From: Candidatus Rokuibacteriota bacterium
GTDB taxonomy: Bacteria > Methylomirabilota > Methylomirabilia > Rokubacteriales > CSP1-6
NCBI GenBank assembly: GCA_016200085.1
Contig: JACQFL010000046.1
Coordinates: 62,001-126,000 of the forward strand
Direction: 5' to 3'
Length of the DNA: 64,000 nucleotides
Shown: one piece after another, positions 8,663-16,755 of the stretch
Layout: each line of letters starts with the position of its first letter
How positions within the stretch are numbered: the stretch's first letter is position 1
Notes under the pieces: model-generated
The model's input: the letters and a program-made list of their open reading frames with translations, nothing else
The model's database searches: none
What the model was told of the DNA's origin: nothing
Made by a program: the position numbers and the translations under genes

Positions 8663-9108
8663 AGCCGGATCACCGTGACGCCCCGGATGGTGGCGACGAT
8701 CTCGTTGCTGCGGTCGGTGACGACGGTCTCGCGCACCACGAAGGCCATCGGCCCGCTCTTGCCCGTCTTCTCGTAGACGTCCGCGACGCGCGGCCGGCAG
8801 AGGTAGGTCTCGCCGGGCTTGATGGGGCGGAAGAGCTCGAACTCCTGCTCGCCGTGGAGCACGCGCGAGATGTCGGTGCCGAGATCGCGCAGCATGGCCC
8901 CGCCGTCGTCGTGGCGAAAGGTGATGGCGAAGGTGGGCGGGGCGATGAGGTCGCCCCACTCCGACGCCGCGCCGACCGCGTCGTCCTGGTGGAAGGGGTT
9001 CGGGTCGCCGATGGCGCGCGCGAACTCCTTGATCTTGCCGCGCTCGACGGTGATCACGTACGGTGGGTATTCGCGACCTTTCACGTCCTTGTTGATCTGG
9101 ATGGGCAT
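8659..9108 (-). CDS. FAS1-like / MaoC N-terminal dehydratase subunit
   Basis: A 149-residue hot-dog protein of the MaoC N-terminal (FAS1-like dehydratase) group, with FARAIGDPNPFHQDDA near residue 30 and APPTFAITF. This half usually lacks the full hydratase motif and partners the MaoC-like subunit encoded immediately downstream. The ATG shares one base with the stop of the thioesterase gene (TGATG), indicating tight coupling. Confidence 0.83.
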   Translation of the reverse strand: MPIQINKDVKGREYPPYVITVERGKIKEFARAIGDPNPFHQDDAVGAASEWGDLIAPPTFAITFRHDDGGAMLRDLGTDISRVLHGEQEFELFRPIKPGETYLCRPRVADVYEKTGKSGPMAFVVRETVVTDRSNEIVATIRGVTVIRL

Positions 9109-9503
9109 CAGCGCTGTCCCTTCTTCATGGCGCGGGCGAGGAACTTCTGCATGTCGGGGACGACGAAGCGCTCGTGCCGTCCCTCGGCGACCTTCTCCTC
9201 ATCGTCCCACGCCTCCACGGCGAAGAGGAAGCGCCGGCCATCGGTCTCGAGCAGCGTGGCCCGCGCGCGCACCGTCATCCCGACCGGCGTCGCCGCGAGG
9301 TGGCGTATCTCCACCATGGTGCCCACGGTGCCCGCGCCCGCCGGCAGGTGCGGCTGGATCACGGCGCTCGCGGCGTTCTCGAGCAGGCCGACCAGGTGCG
9401 GGGTGGCGAGGACGTGGACGCCTCTGTTGCCCATCGCGTCCGCGGTGCGGTCGGGACCCACGTCGAGGGTGGCTTCACCGGTGGCGCCGGGGGCGACGTC
9501 CAT
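9108..9503 (-). CDS. FlK-like hot-dog thioesterase
   Basis: A 131-residue hot-dog protein resembling the fluoroacetyl-CoA thioesterase family: VLATPHLVGLLENAA near residue 31, GTMVEIRHLAATPVGM near 60 and ARATLLETDGRRFLF. The family cleaves acyl-CoA thioesters and often serves as a side-product or toxic-CoA scavenger. It begins 12 nt after the TSUP carrier gene and overlaps the next gene by one base, so it belongs to the same transcript. Confidence 0.78.
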   Translation of the reverse strand: MDVAPGATGEATLDVGPDRTADAMGNRGVHVLATPHLVGLLENAASAVIQPHLPAGAGTVGTMVEIRHLAATPVGMTVRARATLLETDGRRFLFAVEAWDDEEKVAEGRHERFVVPDMQKFLARAMKKGQR

Positions 9504-9514
9504 GGCGCAGTCTT

Positions 9515-10246
9515 TTACCGCGAGAGGAGCAGGAACTGCAAGCCCATGGTCACCAGCAGCGCCTCCACGAGAACGAGGAACGTGCGATCGCTCATCCGGT
9601 CGAGCAGCCGGCGCCCGAGCCACGAGCCCGCGAACATCACGCTGCCCAGGAGCAGGCCGAGCAGCAGGGTCTGGCCGCTGATGAGCGAATAGCGCGCGAA
9701 GACGACCCCGCGGGTCGCGTGCATGGCGAACGCGCAGATGCCCTCGGTGGCGATGTACGCGCCGCGACGCAGGCCATAGGCGAGGAAGAACGGCGCGGCG
9801 ATGGGTCCCGTCGTCACCACGAGCGCGGACAGCGCGCCGATCCCGACCCCGAGCGGCGGGAAGGTCGCGAGTCCGACCCGCAGGCGGCCCGAGAGGAGCA
9901 GGCGGCGCACGGGCACGGCCAGGACGAGGAAGACGCCGATGATCCGCGCCAGCCACTCGCCGCCGAGGCCGGCGTAGAGCATGGCGACCAGGGCGGTGGC
10001 CGGGACCGCGCCCGCCAGGAAGCGCACGGCCACGCCGGGGTCGAGGTCGTGACGGCTCCACCACACGCGCGAGATGTTGCCGAGCAACATCGCGACGGTG
10101 AGCACCGGCCCCGTGGCCTTGATCCCGAGCGTCCACGCCACCAGGGGCAGGAGGATCAGGCCGGTGCCGAAGCCGGCGGCACCGCCGACGACCGAGCCGA
10201 CGAGCGCGCCCGCGACGAGCACGGCGAGCGCAAAGGGATCGGGCAT
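9515..10246 (-). CDS. TSUP (TauE/SafE) family membrane carrier
   Basis: A 243-residue, strongly hydrophobic protein with about eight membrane helices and the family's N-terminal glycine-rich motif GGAAGFGTGLILLP near residue 21, partly echoed in the second half. TSUP carriers export or import small organic anions and sulfur compounds. It is the first gene of the minus-strand operon, which suggests the pathway's acid is carried across the membrane. A -10 hexamer ends 8 nt before the ATG. Confidence 0.85.
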   Translation of the reverse strand: MPDPFALAVLVAGALVGSVVGGAAGFGTGLILLPLVAWTLGIKATGPVLTVAMLLGNISRVWWSRHDLDPGVAVRFLAGAVPATALVAMLYAGLGGEWLARIIGVFLVLAVPVRRLLLSGRLRVGLATFPPLGVGIGALSALVVTTGPIAAPFFLAYGLRRGAYIATEGICAFAMHATRGVVFARYSLISGQTLLLGLLLGSVMFAGSWLGRRLLDRMSDRTFLVLVEALLVTMGLQFLLLSR

Positions 10247-10254
10247 CCCGTGCC

Positions 10255-10260
10255 ATCATA
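10255..10260 (-). promoter_or_regulatory. -10-like TATGAT before the TSUP operon
   Basis: Read on the minus strand, TATGAT is followed by 8 nt and the ATG at 10246, again the leaderless spacing. Confidence 0.45.
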
Positions 10261-10289
10261 CGCGCCATGCGTGATGGCGGTGCGAGGTG

Positions 10290-10359
10290 GGCGCGCATAG
10301 CGCGCCAAGCCGAGCGGTGAGATCCGAATCTCGAGCCGCGCGGTGAAATCCGGATCTCG
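10290..10359. promoter_or_regulatory. Hairpin and 20-bp direct repeat between divergent carrier genes
   Basis: A perfect 7-bp palindrome (GGCGCGC / GCGCGCC, loop ATA) lies at 10290-10306. Two near-identical 20-mers follow at 10314-10333 and 10340-10359, spaced 26 nt, each containing a dyad around ATCCGRAT; the second spans the GTG of the MFS gene. The arrangement looks like an operator shared by the divergent TSUP operon and MFS gene. Function is inference. Confidence 0.4.
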
Positions 10360-11521
10360 CTGGATCGCGGCGGGCGGGGGATTGCTGATCTCCCTCGACT
10401 CGGTCATGAACCCGGCGTTCCCCGCGATCGCGGCCCACTTCCGCCTGGCCCCCGAGCAGCTGCGCTGGGTGGTCGTCTTCTACGTGGCGGTGTACGCGGT
10501 GGTCTCGTTCGTGGGCGGCGCCGTCGGCGACCGGGTGGGCCACGGGCGCGTCTTCGTCACCGGCGTCGCGGGGAGCGCGGTGGCGTTCGTCGCCGGGGCG
10601 CTCGCGCCCACCTTCGGCTGGCTGCTCGCCGCGCGCGTCGCGCAGGGGCTGGCGGGGGGCCTCGTCTACGGGACGGCGCCCGGCATCGTCATGTTGGCGA
10701 CGCCCCCGGGCGAGCGCGGGCGGGCGCTCGGCTTCCTCGCCGCGGGCATGGGTCTGGGCTTCGCGAGCGCTCCGCTCGCGGCGGGCGCGCTGCTCGCCGC
10801 GCTCGGGTGGCGGTCGATCTTCTATGTCCGCGTGCCGCTGGGCCTGGCGCTCCTCGGCTGGGCGCTCGCGGCGCTGCCGCGCGGCCGCGCGCACGTCGGC
10901 GCGCCGCGGCTGCGCGCTGCCGACTTCGCGCGCGGCGCGGTCGTGCATCCGGGGGCGCTCGCCTTTCTCGCCAATGCCGGCATCTTCGCCATCTGGCTGC
11001 TCGCGCCCTTCTATCTCGTGGACCGGCGCGGGCTCGATCCCGTCACCGCGGGGCTGCTGTTCACGCTGACGCCGCTCGGCACCGCGCTGGCAGCGCCGCT
11101 CGCCGGCCGCATCGTCGACGCCTCCGGCGCGCGGCTGCCGGTCATCGGCGGGCTGCTGCTGGAGGGGGCCGGGCTCGCGGCGCTCAGCCAGGCGGGCCCG
11201 GTCACCCCGGAGCCGGCGCTCGGCGCCGCGCTCTTCGCGGCGGGCTTCGGGCTCGGGCTCTTCCAGGTGCCCAACATGGCCGCGGTCATGGCGGCGTTCC
11301 CCGCGGGACAGCAGGGCGCGGCGGGGGGCTTCTCGTTCTTCGCCCGTACGTCGGGCGTGGTGGCAGGAGTGATCGTGCTCGCGGAGATCTTCGCGGCGCG
11401 CCGCGCGCACGCGGGCTTCGACGCGGCGTTCGCCGAGGCCTACGTCGTGGCGGCGGTGGTCGTCGCGGCGGCGGCCGCGCTCGCCGCGCTCAGGCGACGA
11501 TGGCCGGATCGAACCGCATGA
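10343..11521 (+). CDS. MFS transporter (drug:H+ antiporter-like)
   Basis: A 392-residue major facilitator with about 12 helices. The loop 2-3 motif is GDRVGHGRVF near residue 61, and helix 5 carries the antiporter-type glycine-rich segment. The C-terminal half has AGRIVDASGAR, a second copy of the loop motif. Such proteins export drugs or metabolites. The GTG start fits the first helix and no ATG is closer. It is divergent from the TSUP operon and converges on the FabH remnant, overlapping it by 32 nt. Confidence 0.82.
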   Translation: MKSGSRWIAAGGGLLISLDSVMNPAFPAIAAHFRLAPEQLRWVVVFYVAVYAVVSFVGGAVGDRVGHGRVFVTGVAGSAVAFVAGALAPTFGWLLAARVAQGLAGGLVYGTAPGIVMLATPPGERGRALGFLAAGMGLGFASAPLAAGALLAALGWRSIFYVRVPLGLALLGWALAALPRGRAHVGAPRLRAADFARGAVVHPGALAFLANAGIFAIWLLAPFYLVDRRGLDPVTAGLLFTLTPLGTALAAPLAGRIVDASGARLPVIGGLLLEGAGLAALSQAGPVTPEPALGAALFAAGFGLGLFQVPNMAAVMAAFPAGQQGAAGGFSFFARTSGVVAGVIVLAEIFAARRAHAGFDAAFAEAYVVAAVVVAAAAALAALRRRWPDRTA

Positions 11522-11771
11522 CGACGTAGCCGCCGACGGCGCCGGCCCCGAAGCCGGGGGCGAAGATGCGCATCGGCCGGTCGATGACGCCCTCGCGCAC
11601 GGCGTCGTGCAACGCGATCGGGATGCTCGCCGAGGACGTGTTGCCGACGGAGGCGATGTCGAAGTAGAGCCGCTCCGGCGCCACGCCGGCCTGGCCGGCG
11701 AAGCTGGTGACCGCCGCGAACTGCTCGAGCGTGTCGAAGACCGAGAAGTCGAGGTCGGGAAACGAACGGTC
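11490..11771 (-). pseudogene. 3-oxoacyl-ACP synthase III (FabH/KAS III) C-terminal remnant
   Basis: About 93 codons encode only the last quarter of a KAS III enzyme, including the VGNTSSASIP segment with the catalytic Asn and the GFGAGAVGGYVVMRF C-terminus. The catalytic Cys and His regions are absent. It lies in the same frame as, and directly after, the TGA of the isochorismatase-like gene, with no start codon of its own near the break. It looks like the residue of a deletion that joined two genes. Confidence 0.75.
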
Positions 11772-12371
11772 TCATTTCAGCGCCTCGAGGTATTCCGCCG
11801 CCGACGCCACGGTCATGTACGCCCCCATGTTCCGGAGCGACCCCCGGTGCAGCTCGTCGTCGAGCGCGCCCACGCAGTCCTCGAGCACGACCACCCCGAA
11901 GTCGCGCAGGATCGCGTCGCGCGCCGTGGCCTCGACGCCGCCGTTGGTGACGATGCCGGTCAGGACGAGGGTGGTGGCACCGAGGGAGCGCAGCAGCGGC
12001 TCGAGCGGGGTGCCGTGGAAGGCCGAGAACCGGGGTTTGTCGAGGTGGTAATCGGGTCGCGGCAGCCCGGCGACCAGCTCACGCCCGGGATCGCCCCGCC
12101 GGAAGCCCTCCTTGGCGAGGAACGGCCGCGCCCCCACGATGTGGCCGATGCCGATCGCCGCCCCGGCCGGGCTCGTCCAGATCGTGAACTTGGAGGCGAA
12201 GAGCGGCAGGCCCGCGGCCCGGCTCGCCTCGGCAACGCGGGCGACGGGCGGGATCAAGCGCCGCAGCGACCCCACCGCCAGGCCGTGGCGGCCGTAGACG
12301 CCATCGGGGTCCATGAAGTCGCGCTGCATGTCGGTCATGAGCAACGCCGTCTTGTGGGGGTCGATGGTCAT
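11772..12371 (-). CDS. Isochorismatase-fold hydrolase lacking the cysteine nucleophile
   Basis: A 199-residue isochorismatase-like protein. The first catalytic Asp is in LMTDMQRDF (Asp14) and the Lys in HLDKPRFSAF, but the nucleophile position reads IVTNGGVEATARDA, where cysteine hydrolases of this family have TNVCVE; the codons are GGC GGC, so no Cys is present. It may act like true isochorismatases, which do not use Cys, or be inactive. The ATG at 12371 is preferred to the GTG six bases upstream because GGGAG lies 7 nt before it. The gene is divergent from the binding protein at 12448. Confidence 0.78.
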   Translation of the reverse strand: MTIDPHKTALLMTDMQRDFMDPDGVYGRHGLAVGSLRRLIPPVARVAEASRAAGLPLFASKFTIWTSPAGAAIGIGHIVGARPFLAKEGFRRGDPGRELVAGLPRPDYHLDKPRFSAFHGTPLEPLLRSLGATTLVLTGIVTNGGVEATARDAILRDFGVVVLEDCVGALDDELHRGSLRNMGAYMTVASAAEYLEALK

Positions 12372-12433
12372 GGGCACACTCCCGACGATCGCCAGGGGAG
12401 CCCTGGCGGGCCCCCGATCGCCGTGACGCCGAG

Positions 12434-12439
12434 TATACT
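12434..12439 (+). promoter_or_regulatory. -10 TATACT 8 nt before the NMT1-like gene
   Basis: TATACT is followed by 8 nt and the GTG at 12448, implying transcription begins at or next to the start codon. Confidence 0.5.
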
Positions 12440-12447
12440 GCCTCTCC

Positions 12448-13353
12448 GTGACGACCGTCAGGATCGTGGAGCCCTTCCGCTCGCTGTTCTACGTCCCGCA
12501 GTTCGTCGCGCTCCACGGCGGCCACCTCGCGGCGGAAGGCCTCGAGATCTCGCTGCGCACAGCGGGCGGCGGGCTCTCCACCACCGGCGCGCTGATCGAC
12601 GGCGACGCCGACATCTGCCTGGGCGGGATCATGCGCAGCCTCGACGTCGCCGACCGCGGCGGGCCGTGCCTGCCCCACTTCGCCGGGGTCAACAGCAAGA
12701 ACGGCTTCTTCCTGCTGAGCCGCGAGCCGCGGCCGCGCTTCGCGTGGGCGGACGTCGCCGGACGCACGGTGATCTCCTTCGCCGAGGCGCCGACGCCCTG
12801 GCAGTGCATGCTCACGGTGCTGCGTAGCCACGGGGTCGATCCGGCGACGGTCAGGATCGAGCGCACCCTGCCCGTCGCCGAGGCCGTCGCGGCCTTCGAG
12901 CGTGGCCACGGCGACTTCCTGGAGCAGGGCCAGCCCGTGGTGGAGCAGATGATCGTCGCCGGGCGCGCGCACCTGGCGGCCTCGATGGGCGAGGCGACGG
13001 GGCCGGTGCCGTTCTCGTCGTACATGACGACGTGGGAGACCCTGCGCGATCGGCGCGAGCTCGTGGCGCGATTCGCCCGCGCGCTCTACCGCGCCCAGCG
13101 CTGGATGCATGGTGCGGCCGCGGACGAGATCGCAAGCCTGATCGCGCCGTCTTTCCCCGACATCGCGCCCGACATCCGGGAGCGCGTGATCGCGCGCTTC
13201 AAGCGGCAGGACACCTGGGCGCGGGATCCACTCCTGCGCCGGGAGGGCTACGACTACCTCCACCGCATCCTGCGCGACGGCGGCTTCATCAAGGGCACCC
13301 ACCGCTACGAGGACCTGATCGACACGGAGATCGCGCGCGAGGTCATGGGCTGA
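12448..13353 (+). CDS. NMT1/THI5-like substrate-binding protein without signal peptide
   Basis: A 301-residue periplasmic-binding-protein fold of the NMT1/SsuA group (EPFRSLFYVPQFVALHGG at the N-terminus; AEGLEISLRTAGGG; DADICLGG). Members bind pyrimidine-like, sulfonate or aromatic ligands for ABC import, but this one starts directly with the fold and has neither a signal sequence nor nearby permease genes. It is followed after 3 nt by LigB- and LigA-type dioxygenase genes, so it may sense or bind an aromatic substrate in the cytoplasm, or be a repurposed enzyme. That link is inference. Confidence 0.72.
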   Translation: MTTVRIVEPFRSLFYVPQFVALHGGHLAAEGLEISLRTAGGGLSTTGALIDGDADICLGGIMRSLDVADRGGPCLPHFAGVNSKNGFFLLSREPRPRFAWADVAGRTVISFAEAPTPWQCMLTVLRSHGVDPATVRIERTLPVAEAVAAFERGHGDFLEQGQPVVEQMIVAGRAHLAASMGEATGPVPFSSYMTTWETLRDRRELVARFARALYRAQRWMHGAAADEIASLIAPSFPDIAPDIRERVIARFKRQDTWARDPLLRREGYDYLHRILRDGGFIKGTHRYEDLIDTEIAREVMG

Positions 13354-13356
13354 GCC

Positions 13357-14202
13357 GTGGGCAGGATCGTCTTCGGGGGCGCGATGTCGCACGTGCTCGA
13401 CCCCGACTACTACGACCGGGCCTGCGGCGCCGTCGGGCGGCGGATGGTCGAGGAGGCCATGGCCGAGATCGCGCAGATGGGCGAGCGGTTCTCGGCGACG
13501 AGGCCCGACGCGCTCGTGGTCGTCGCCGACGATCATCTGAACGCCTTCTCGTTCAACGCGGTGCCCGCGATGTGCGTGCGCATCGGCCGGTCCGTGCAGC
13601 GCATGAGCCAGGATCATGCCGAGGCCTTCGACAAGGTGCTCGATCACATGCCCCTCACGTACCCGCTCCACGAGGACCTCGCCAACGCGATCCTCGAGCA
13701 GGGGCTGCAGTCCGGCTTCGACCTCGCGCTCTCGTGGGAGGCGCCGGTAGACCACGCTTTCCTGAGCCCGGTGAACACCATGCACGGCCCCCGGCCGATC
13801 CCGCCGCTGGTGCCCATCTGGATCAACTGCTTCGTGGCGCCGCAGCCCACCGCGCGCCGGTGCTTCGCCCTCGGCCAGCACATCGCTCGCGTGGTGGCCA
13901 GGAGCCCATGGAAGGTCGGGATCATCGCCACCGGCGGGCTCTCGCACTTCCCCGAGCTGTCGCTGCCGCGGGTGGGCGAGACCGACACCGTGTTCGATCG
14001 CCGGCTGATCCACTGGATGGAGCGGGGCGAGCACGAGCCGCTGCTCGAGCTGACGGGCGACGAGCTGCACAAGAGCGGCAGCCACGAGTTCCTGAACTGG
14101 ATGGTGCTGCTGGGCGCCGTCAGCCCGGCGCGCGCCGACGTCCGCTACTTCGGCGAGCTGCCCCGGATCAACCTCGCCGCCGTCGAGTGGAGCCTGGCAT
14201 GA
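13357..14202 (+). CDS. Class III extradiol dioxygenase, LigB-type catalytic subunit
   Basis: A 281-residue LigB-family protein. The iron ligands and catalytic base expected from protocatechuate 4,5-dioxygenase are in place: His12 (AMSHV), His60 (ADDHL), His197 (GGLSHFPE) and Glu244 (SHEFLNW). The enzyme would cleave a catechol-type ring meta to the hydroxyls. GTG start, 3 nt after the preceding gene, and ATGA overlap with the LigA-type subunit gene. Ring substrate (protocatechuate, gallate or another) is not fixed. Confidence 0.87.
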   Translation: MGRIVFGGAMSHVLDPDYYDRACGAVGRRMVEEAMAEIAQMGERFSATRPDALVVVADDHLNAFSFNAVPAMCVRIGRSVQRMSQDHAEAFDKVLDHMPLTYPLHEDLANAILEQGLQSGFDLALSWEAPVDHAFLSPVNTMHGPRPIPPLVPIWINCFVAPQPTARRCFALGQHIARVVARSPWKVGIIATGGLSHFPELSLPRVGETDTVFDRRLIHWMERGEHEPLLELTGDELHKSGSHEFLNWMVLLGAVSPARADVRYFGELPRINLAAVEWSLA

Positions 14203-14414
14203 GCCGTTACGAGGTCAACAGCCTGCTCTACCGCCTGAAGAAGGATCCCGAGTTCCGGGCGCGCTTCGTCGCGGATCCCTCCGCTGCTCTCGCCGGCGCC
14301 GACCTGAGCGAGGCCGAGCGTGCCGCCTTCGTCGCCCGCGACATGCGCCGGATCAACGAGCTCGGCGGCTACCTGCACCTCGTCATGTCGATTCCGGGAA
14401 TGGCGGCCCACTGA
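14199..14414 (+). CDS. LigA-type small subunit of extradiol dioxygenase
   Basis: A 71-residue helical protein (NSLLYRLKKDPEFRARFVAD...) of the LigA alpha-subunit family that caps the LigB active site. Its ATG overlaps the ligB-like stop, so both subunits are made in a coupled manner. Short compared with full LigA but typical of stand-alone small subunits. Confidence 0.82.
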   Translation: MSRYEVNSLLYRLKKDPEFRARFVADPSAALAGADLSEAERAAFVARDMRRINELGGYLHLVMSIPGMAAH

Positions 14415-14431
14415 GGAAGCCTCTCGGAGAA

Positions 14432-14502
14432 TCGAGGGGCGCCACGGGTTTCCCGGGGCGCCCCGAGCGTTGGGGGGTCTGGGGGGCGCTCGGAGCCCCC
14501 CA
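14432..14502 (+). repeat. GC-rich intergenic repeat, copy 1
   Basis: A 71-bp element beginning TCGAGGGGCGCC and ending in a GC-rich inverted repeat (GGGGGGCGCTCGGAGCCCCCC). Its core CCCCGAGCGTTGGGGG recurs at six other intergenic sites in this window. It sits after ligA and before the liv promoter. Confidence 0.8.
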
Positions 14503-14519
14503 GCTTCAACAGGGCCGCG

Positions 14520-14548
14520 TTGACTCACCGCGCGACGCGCGGTAGGGT
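14520..14548 (+). promoter_or_regulatory. Sigma70-type promoter of the liv operon
   Basis: TTGACT and TAGGGT are separated by exactly 17 nt, about 48 nt before the ATG at 14597. The spacer is a GC palindrome (CCGCGCGACGCGCGG), which might bind a regulator. Confidence 0.65.
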
Positions 14549-14596
14549 GAGCGCCGTTCGGGCGTGGATTCCGCGCGTATTGACAGGAGCGTGGCG

Positions 14597-15844
14597 ATGG
14601 CGACCTCGTACCGAGTGAGTGGCGGTGGAACAATCAGCCGGCGCGGCTTCCTGGCGCTGGCCGGCGCAGCGACCGCGGCGGGATGGCCGGCGATCGCTCG
14701 TGCGCAGGCGCGCGAGGTGAAGGTCGGCTACATCCTGCCCATGACGGGGCCCCTGGCGTTCGAGGCGCAGATCAGCCTCAACGGCGTGCAGCTCGCGGTC
14801 GACGAGATCAACGGCGCGGGGGGCGTCAAGTCGCTCGGCGGCGCGAAGCTGACGCTCCTGCCCGGGGACACGCAGAACAAGGTCGAGCTGGGCAACTCCG
14901 AGGCCGCGCGACTGATCGACCAGGGCATCGTGGCCCTCATTGGCCCCTTCTCGAGCCTCGTGGCCTACTCCGTGCGCCAGGTGACGGAGAAGAACAAGAC
15001 GCCCTTCCTGCTCCTCGCCGCCGTCGCCGACAACCTCACCGAGGGCGGCCTGCGCTACGTCTTTCGCATGCAGCCCAACGGCAAGGCCATGTCCACGCTC
15101 ACCGTGAACAACATGCTGGAGATGGCCAGGGCCGCCGCGGTGCCGGTCAAGCGCGTGGCCATGATGCACGAGGACGGCAACTTCGGGACCACCATGGGCA
15201 ACCACGTGGAAGGGTTCGCCAAGGCCTCGGGCTTCGAGATGGTGCAGCGCATCCCGTACAACCTGAAATCCCCCGACTTCACCGCCGAGCTGTCGAAGAT
15301 CAAGGCGGCCCGGCCCGACCTCCTGGTGATCAGCGGTTACTACGGCGATTCCAAGATCATCGCCGAGACGGCGGCCAAGCTGCGTATCGGCGTGCACGCG
15401 CTGGTCGGTCTCGCCAACGCCGCCTACTCCAATCCACGGTTCATCGCCGACAATCGCGAGCTGACCGATCAGCTCTTCGACGGCAACTACTGGCACAACC
15501 CCCAGTCCGCCCGCGCGAAGGCGGTGTTCGACGCGTACCAGAAGCGCTTCAGCCAGGTGATGTCGTCCCACAGCGTGCAGGCCTACCAGGTCGTGCACGT
15601 GCTCAGGGACGCCCTGGAGCGCGCGGCCTCGACCGACCGCGACCGCGTGCGCGACGCCCTCGCGAAGACGAACCTGGCCGATCACATCCTGCCCCAAGAC
15701 GCCATCCGCTTCGACGACAGCGGCGAGAACGCCAACGCGAGCCCGGCGCTCCTGCAAGTGCAGAACGGCCGGCCGCTCGTGGTCGGGCCTGCCCGCTTCG
15801 CGGAGACGAAGCCCGTCTTCCCCGTCCCCAAGTGGAAGGGCTGA
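14597..15844 (+). CDS. Branched-chain amino acid-type ABC substrate-binding protein (Tat signal)
   Basis: A 415-residue periplasmic binding protein of the LivK type. The N-terminus holds a twin-arginine motif, ISRRGFLAL, followed by an Ala-rich core and an ARAQA cleavage region, so it is exported folded. The mature part starts VKVGYILPMTGPLAF and continues with the ligand-binding fold (NGVQLAVDEINGAGG; GPFSSLVAYSV). The ATG at 14597 has AGGAG 7 nt upstream; an in-frame ATG at 14564 lacks a ribosome site. First gene of a five-gene importer; the amidase that follows suggests amides or amide-containing compounds as ligand. Confidence 0.87.
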   Translation: MATSYRVSGGGTISRRGFLALAGAATAAGWPAIARAQAREVKVGYILPMTGPLAFEAQISLNGVQLAVDEINGAGGVKSLGGAKLTLLPGDTQNKVELGNSEAARLIDQGIVALIGPFSSLVAYSVRQVTEKNKTPFLLLAAVADNLTEGGLRYVFRMQPNGKAMSTLTVNNMLEMARAAAVPVKRVAMMHEDGNFGTTMGNHVEGFAKASGFEMVQRIPYNLKSPDFTAELSKIKAARPDLLVISGYYGDSKIIAETAAKLRIGVHALVGLANAAYSNPRFIADNRELTDQLFDGNYWHNPQSARAKAVFDAYQKRFSQVMSSHSVQAYQVVHVLRDALERAASTDRDRVRDALAKTNLADHILPQDAIRFDDSGENANASPALLQVQNGRPLVVGPARFAETKPVFPVPKWKG

Positions 15845-15879
15845 GCGGCGCGCAGCGCGCGCGTCGCTGAGCGCCCGCG

Positions 15880-16755
15880 GTGACCTGGGGCCTCCTGCTC
15901 CAGGCCGTCATCAGCGGCCTCCTGCTCGGAGGCGTGTACGGCCTGGTCGCCAGCGGTCTGACCCTGATCTTCGGTGTTCTGAGAATCATCAACTTCGCCC
16001 ACGGGGCGATCATGATGCTCGCGATGTACGCCTCCTACTGGCTCCACGCGCTGGGGGGCGTCGACCCGTACCTCTCGATCCTGCTCACCGCCCCGCTGTT
16101 CTTCGTCCTGGGCGTGGGCGTGCAGCGGGTGGTGATCGAGCCCAACCGCAGGGCCGCCGAGCACAACCAGCTGCTCCTCACCCTCGGCCTCGCCCTCTTC
16201 CTCGAGAACCTCGCTCTGGTGCTCTGGCAGGGCGACTTCCGCACCGTGCGCTCCGCGATCTCGGGGACGTCGTTCATGCTCGGAGACGCGCTGGTCGAAG
16301 GCGCGCGCCTGGTGGCCTGCGCCGGGGCGGTGGTGGTGTGCGTCGGGCTCTTCGCCTGGCTCCGCCTGACCGACGCGGGCAAGGCGCTCCGCGCGCTGGC
16401 CGAGGAGCCCGAGGGCGCCGCCCTCATGGGAATCGACGTCACCCGGATCCGCGGGGTGGCCTTCGGCATGGGCGCGGCCTGCGTGGCGGTGGCGGGCGCG
16501 CTCGTCACGCCGTTCTTCTACGTGGCCCCCGACGTCGGCGAGTCGTTCAACATCATGGCGTTCGTGGTCGTCGTGCTGGGCGGCATGGGCAACTTCCTGG
16601 GCGCGCTCCTCGGCGGCTTCGTCATCGGGCTCGCCGAGTCGCTCGGGGCCACGCTGCTGCCCGGCTCCCTCAAGTACCTCGTGGTGTTCCTGCTCTTCGT
16701 CCTCGTGCTCCTGCTGCGACCGGAAGGCATCTTCGGAGGGGCCCGTGGCCGCTAG
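15880..16755 (+). CDS. Branched-chain ABC transporter permease, LivH type
   Basis: A 291-residue permease with about eight helices and the LivH landmarks GLTLIFGVLRIINFAHGA near residue 26 and GKALRALAEEPEGAALMGID in the coupling region, ending with LRPEGIFG. Pairs with the LivM-type permease, whose start overlaps its end by 11 nt. GTG start. Confidence 0.9.
   Translation: MTWGLLLQAVISGLLLGGVYGLVASGLTLIFGVLRIINFAHGAIMMLAMYASYWLHALGGVDPYLSILLTAPLFFVLGVGVQRVVIEPNRRAAEHNQLLLTLGLALFLENLALVLWQGDFRTVRSAISGTSFMLGDALVEGARLVACAGAVVVCVGLFAWLRLTDAGKALRALAEEPEGAALMGIDVTRIRGVAFGMGAACVAVAGALVTPFFYVAPDVGESFNIMAFVVVVLGGMGNFLGALLGGFVIGLAESLGATLLPGSLKYLVVFLLFVLVLLLRPEGIFGGARGR

Noticed and set aside
11772-11774. 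UGA of the isochorismatase-like gene as a possible selenocysteine codon
   Set aside because: The frame stays open beyond it, but neither family has Cys/Sec there and no stem-loop of SECIS type follows; a gene-fusion remnant explains it.
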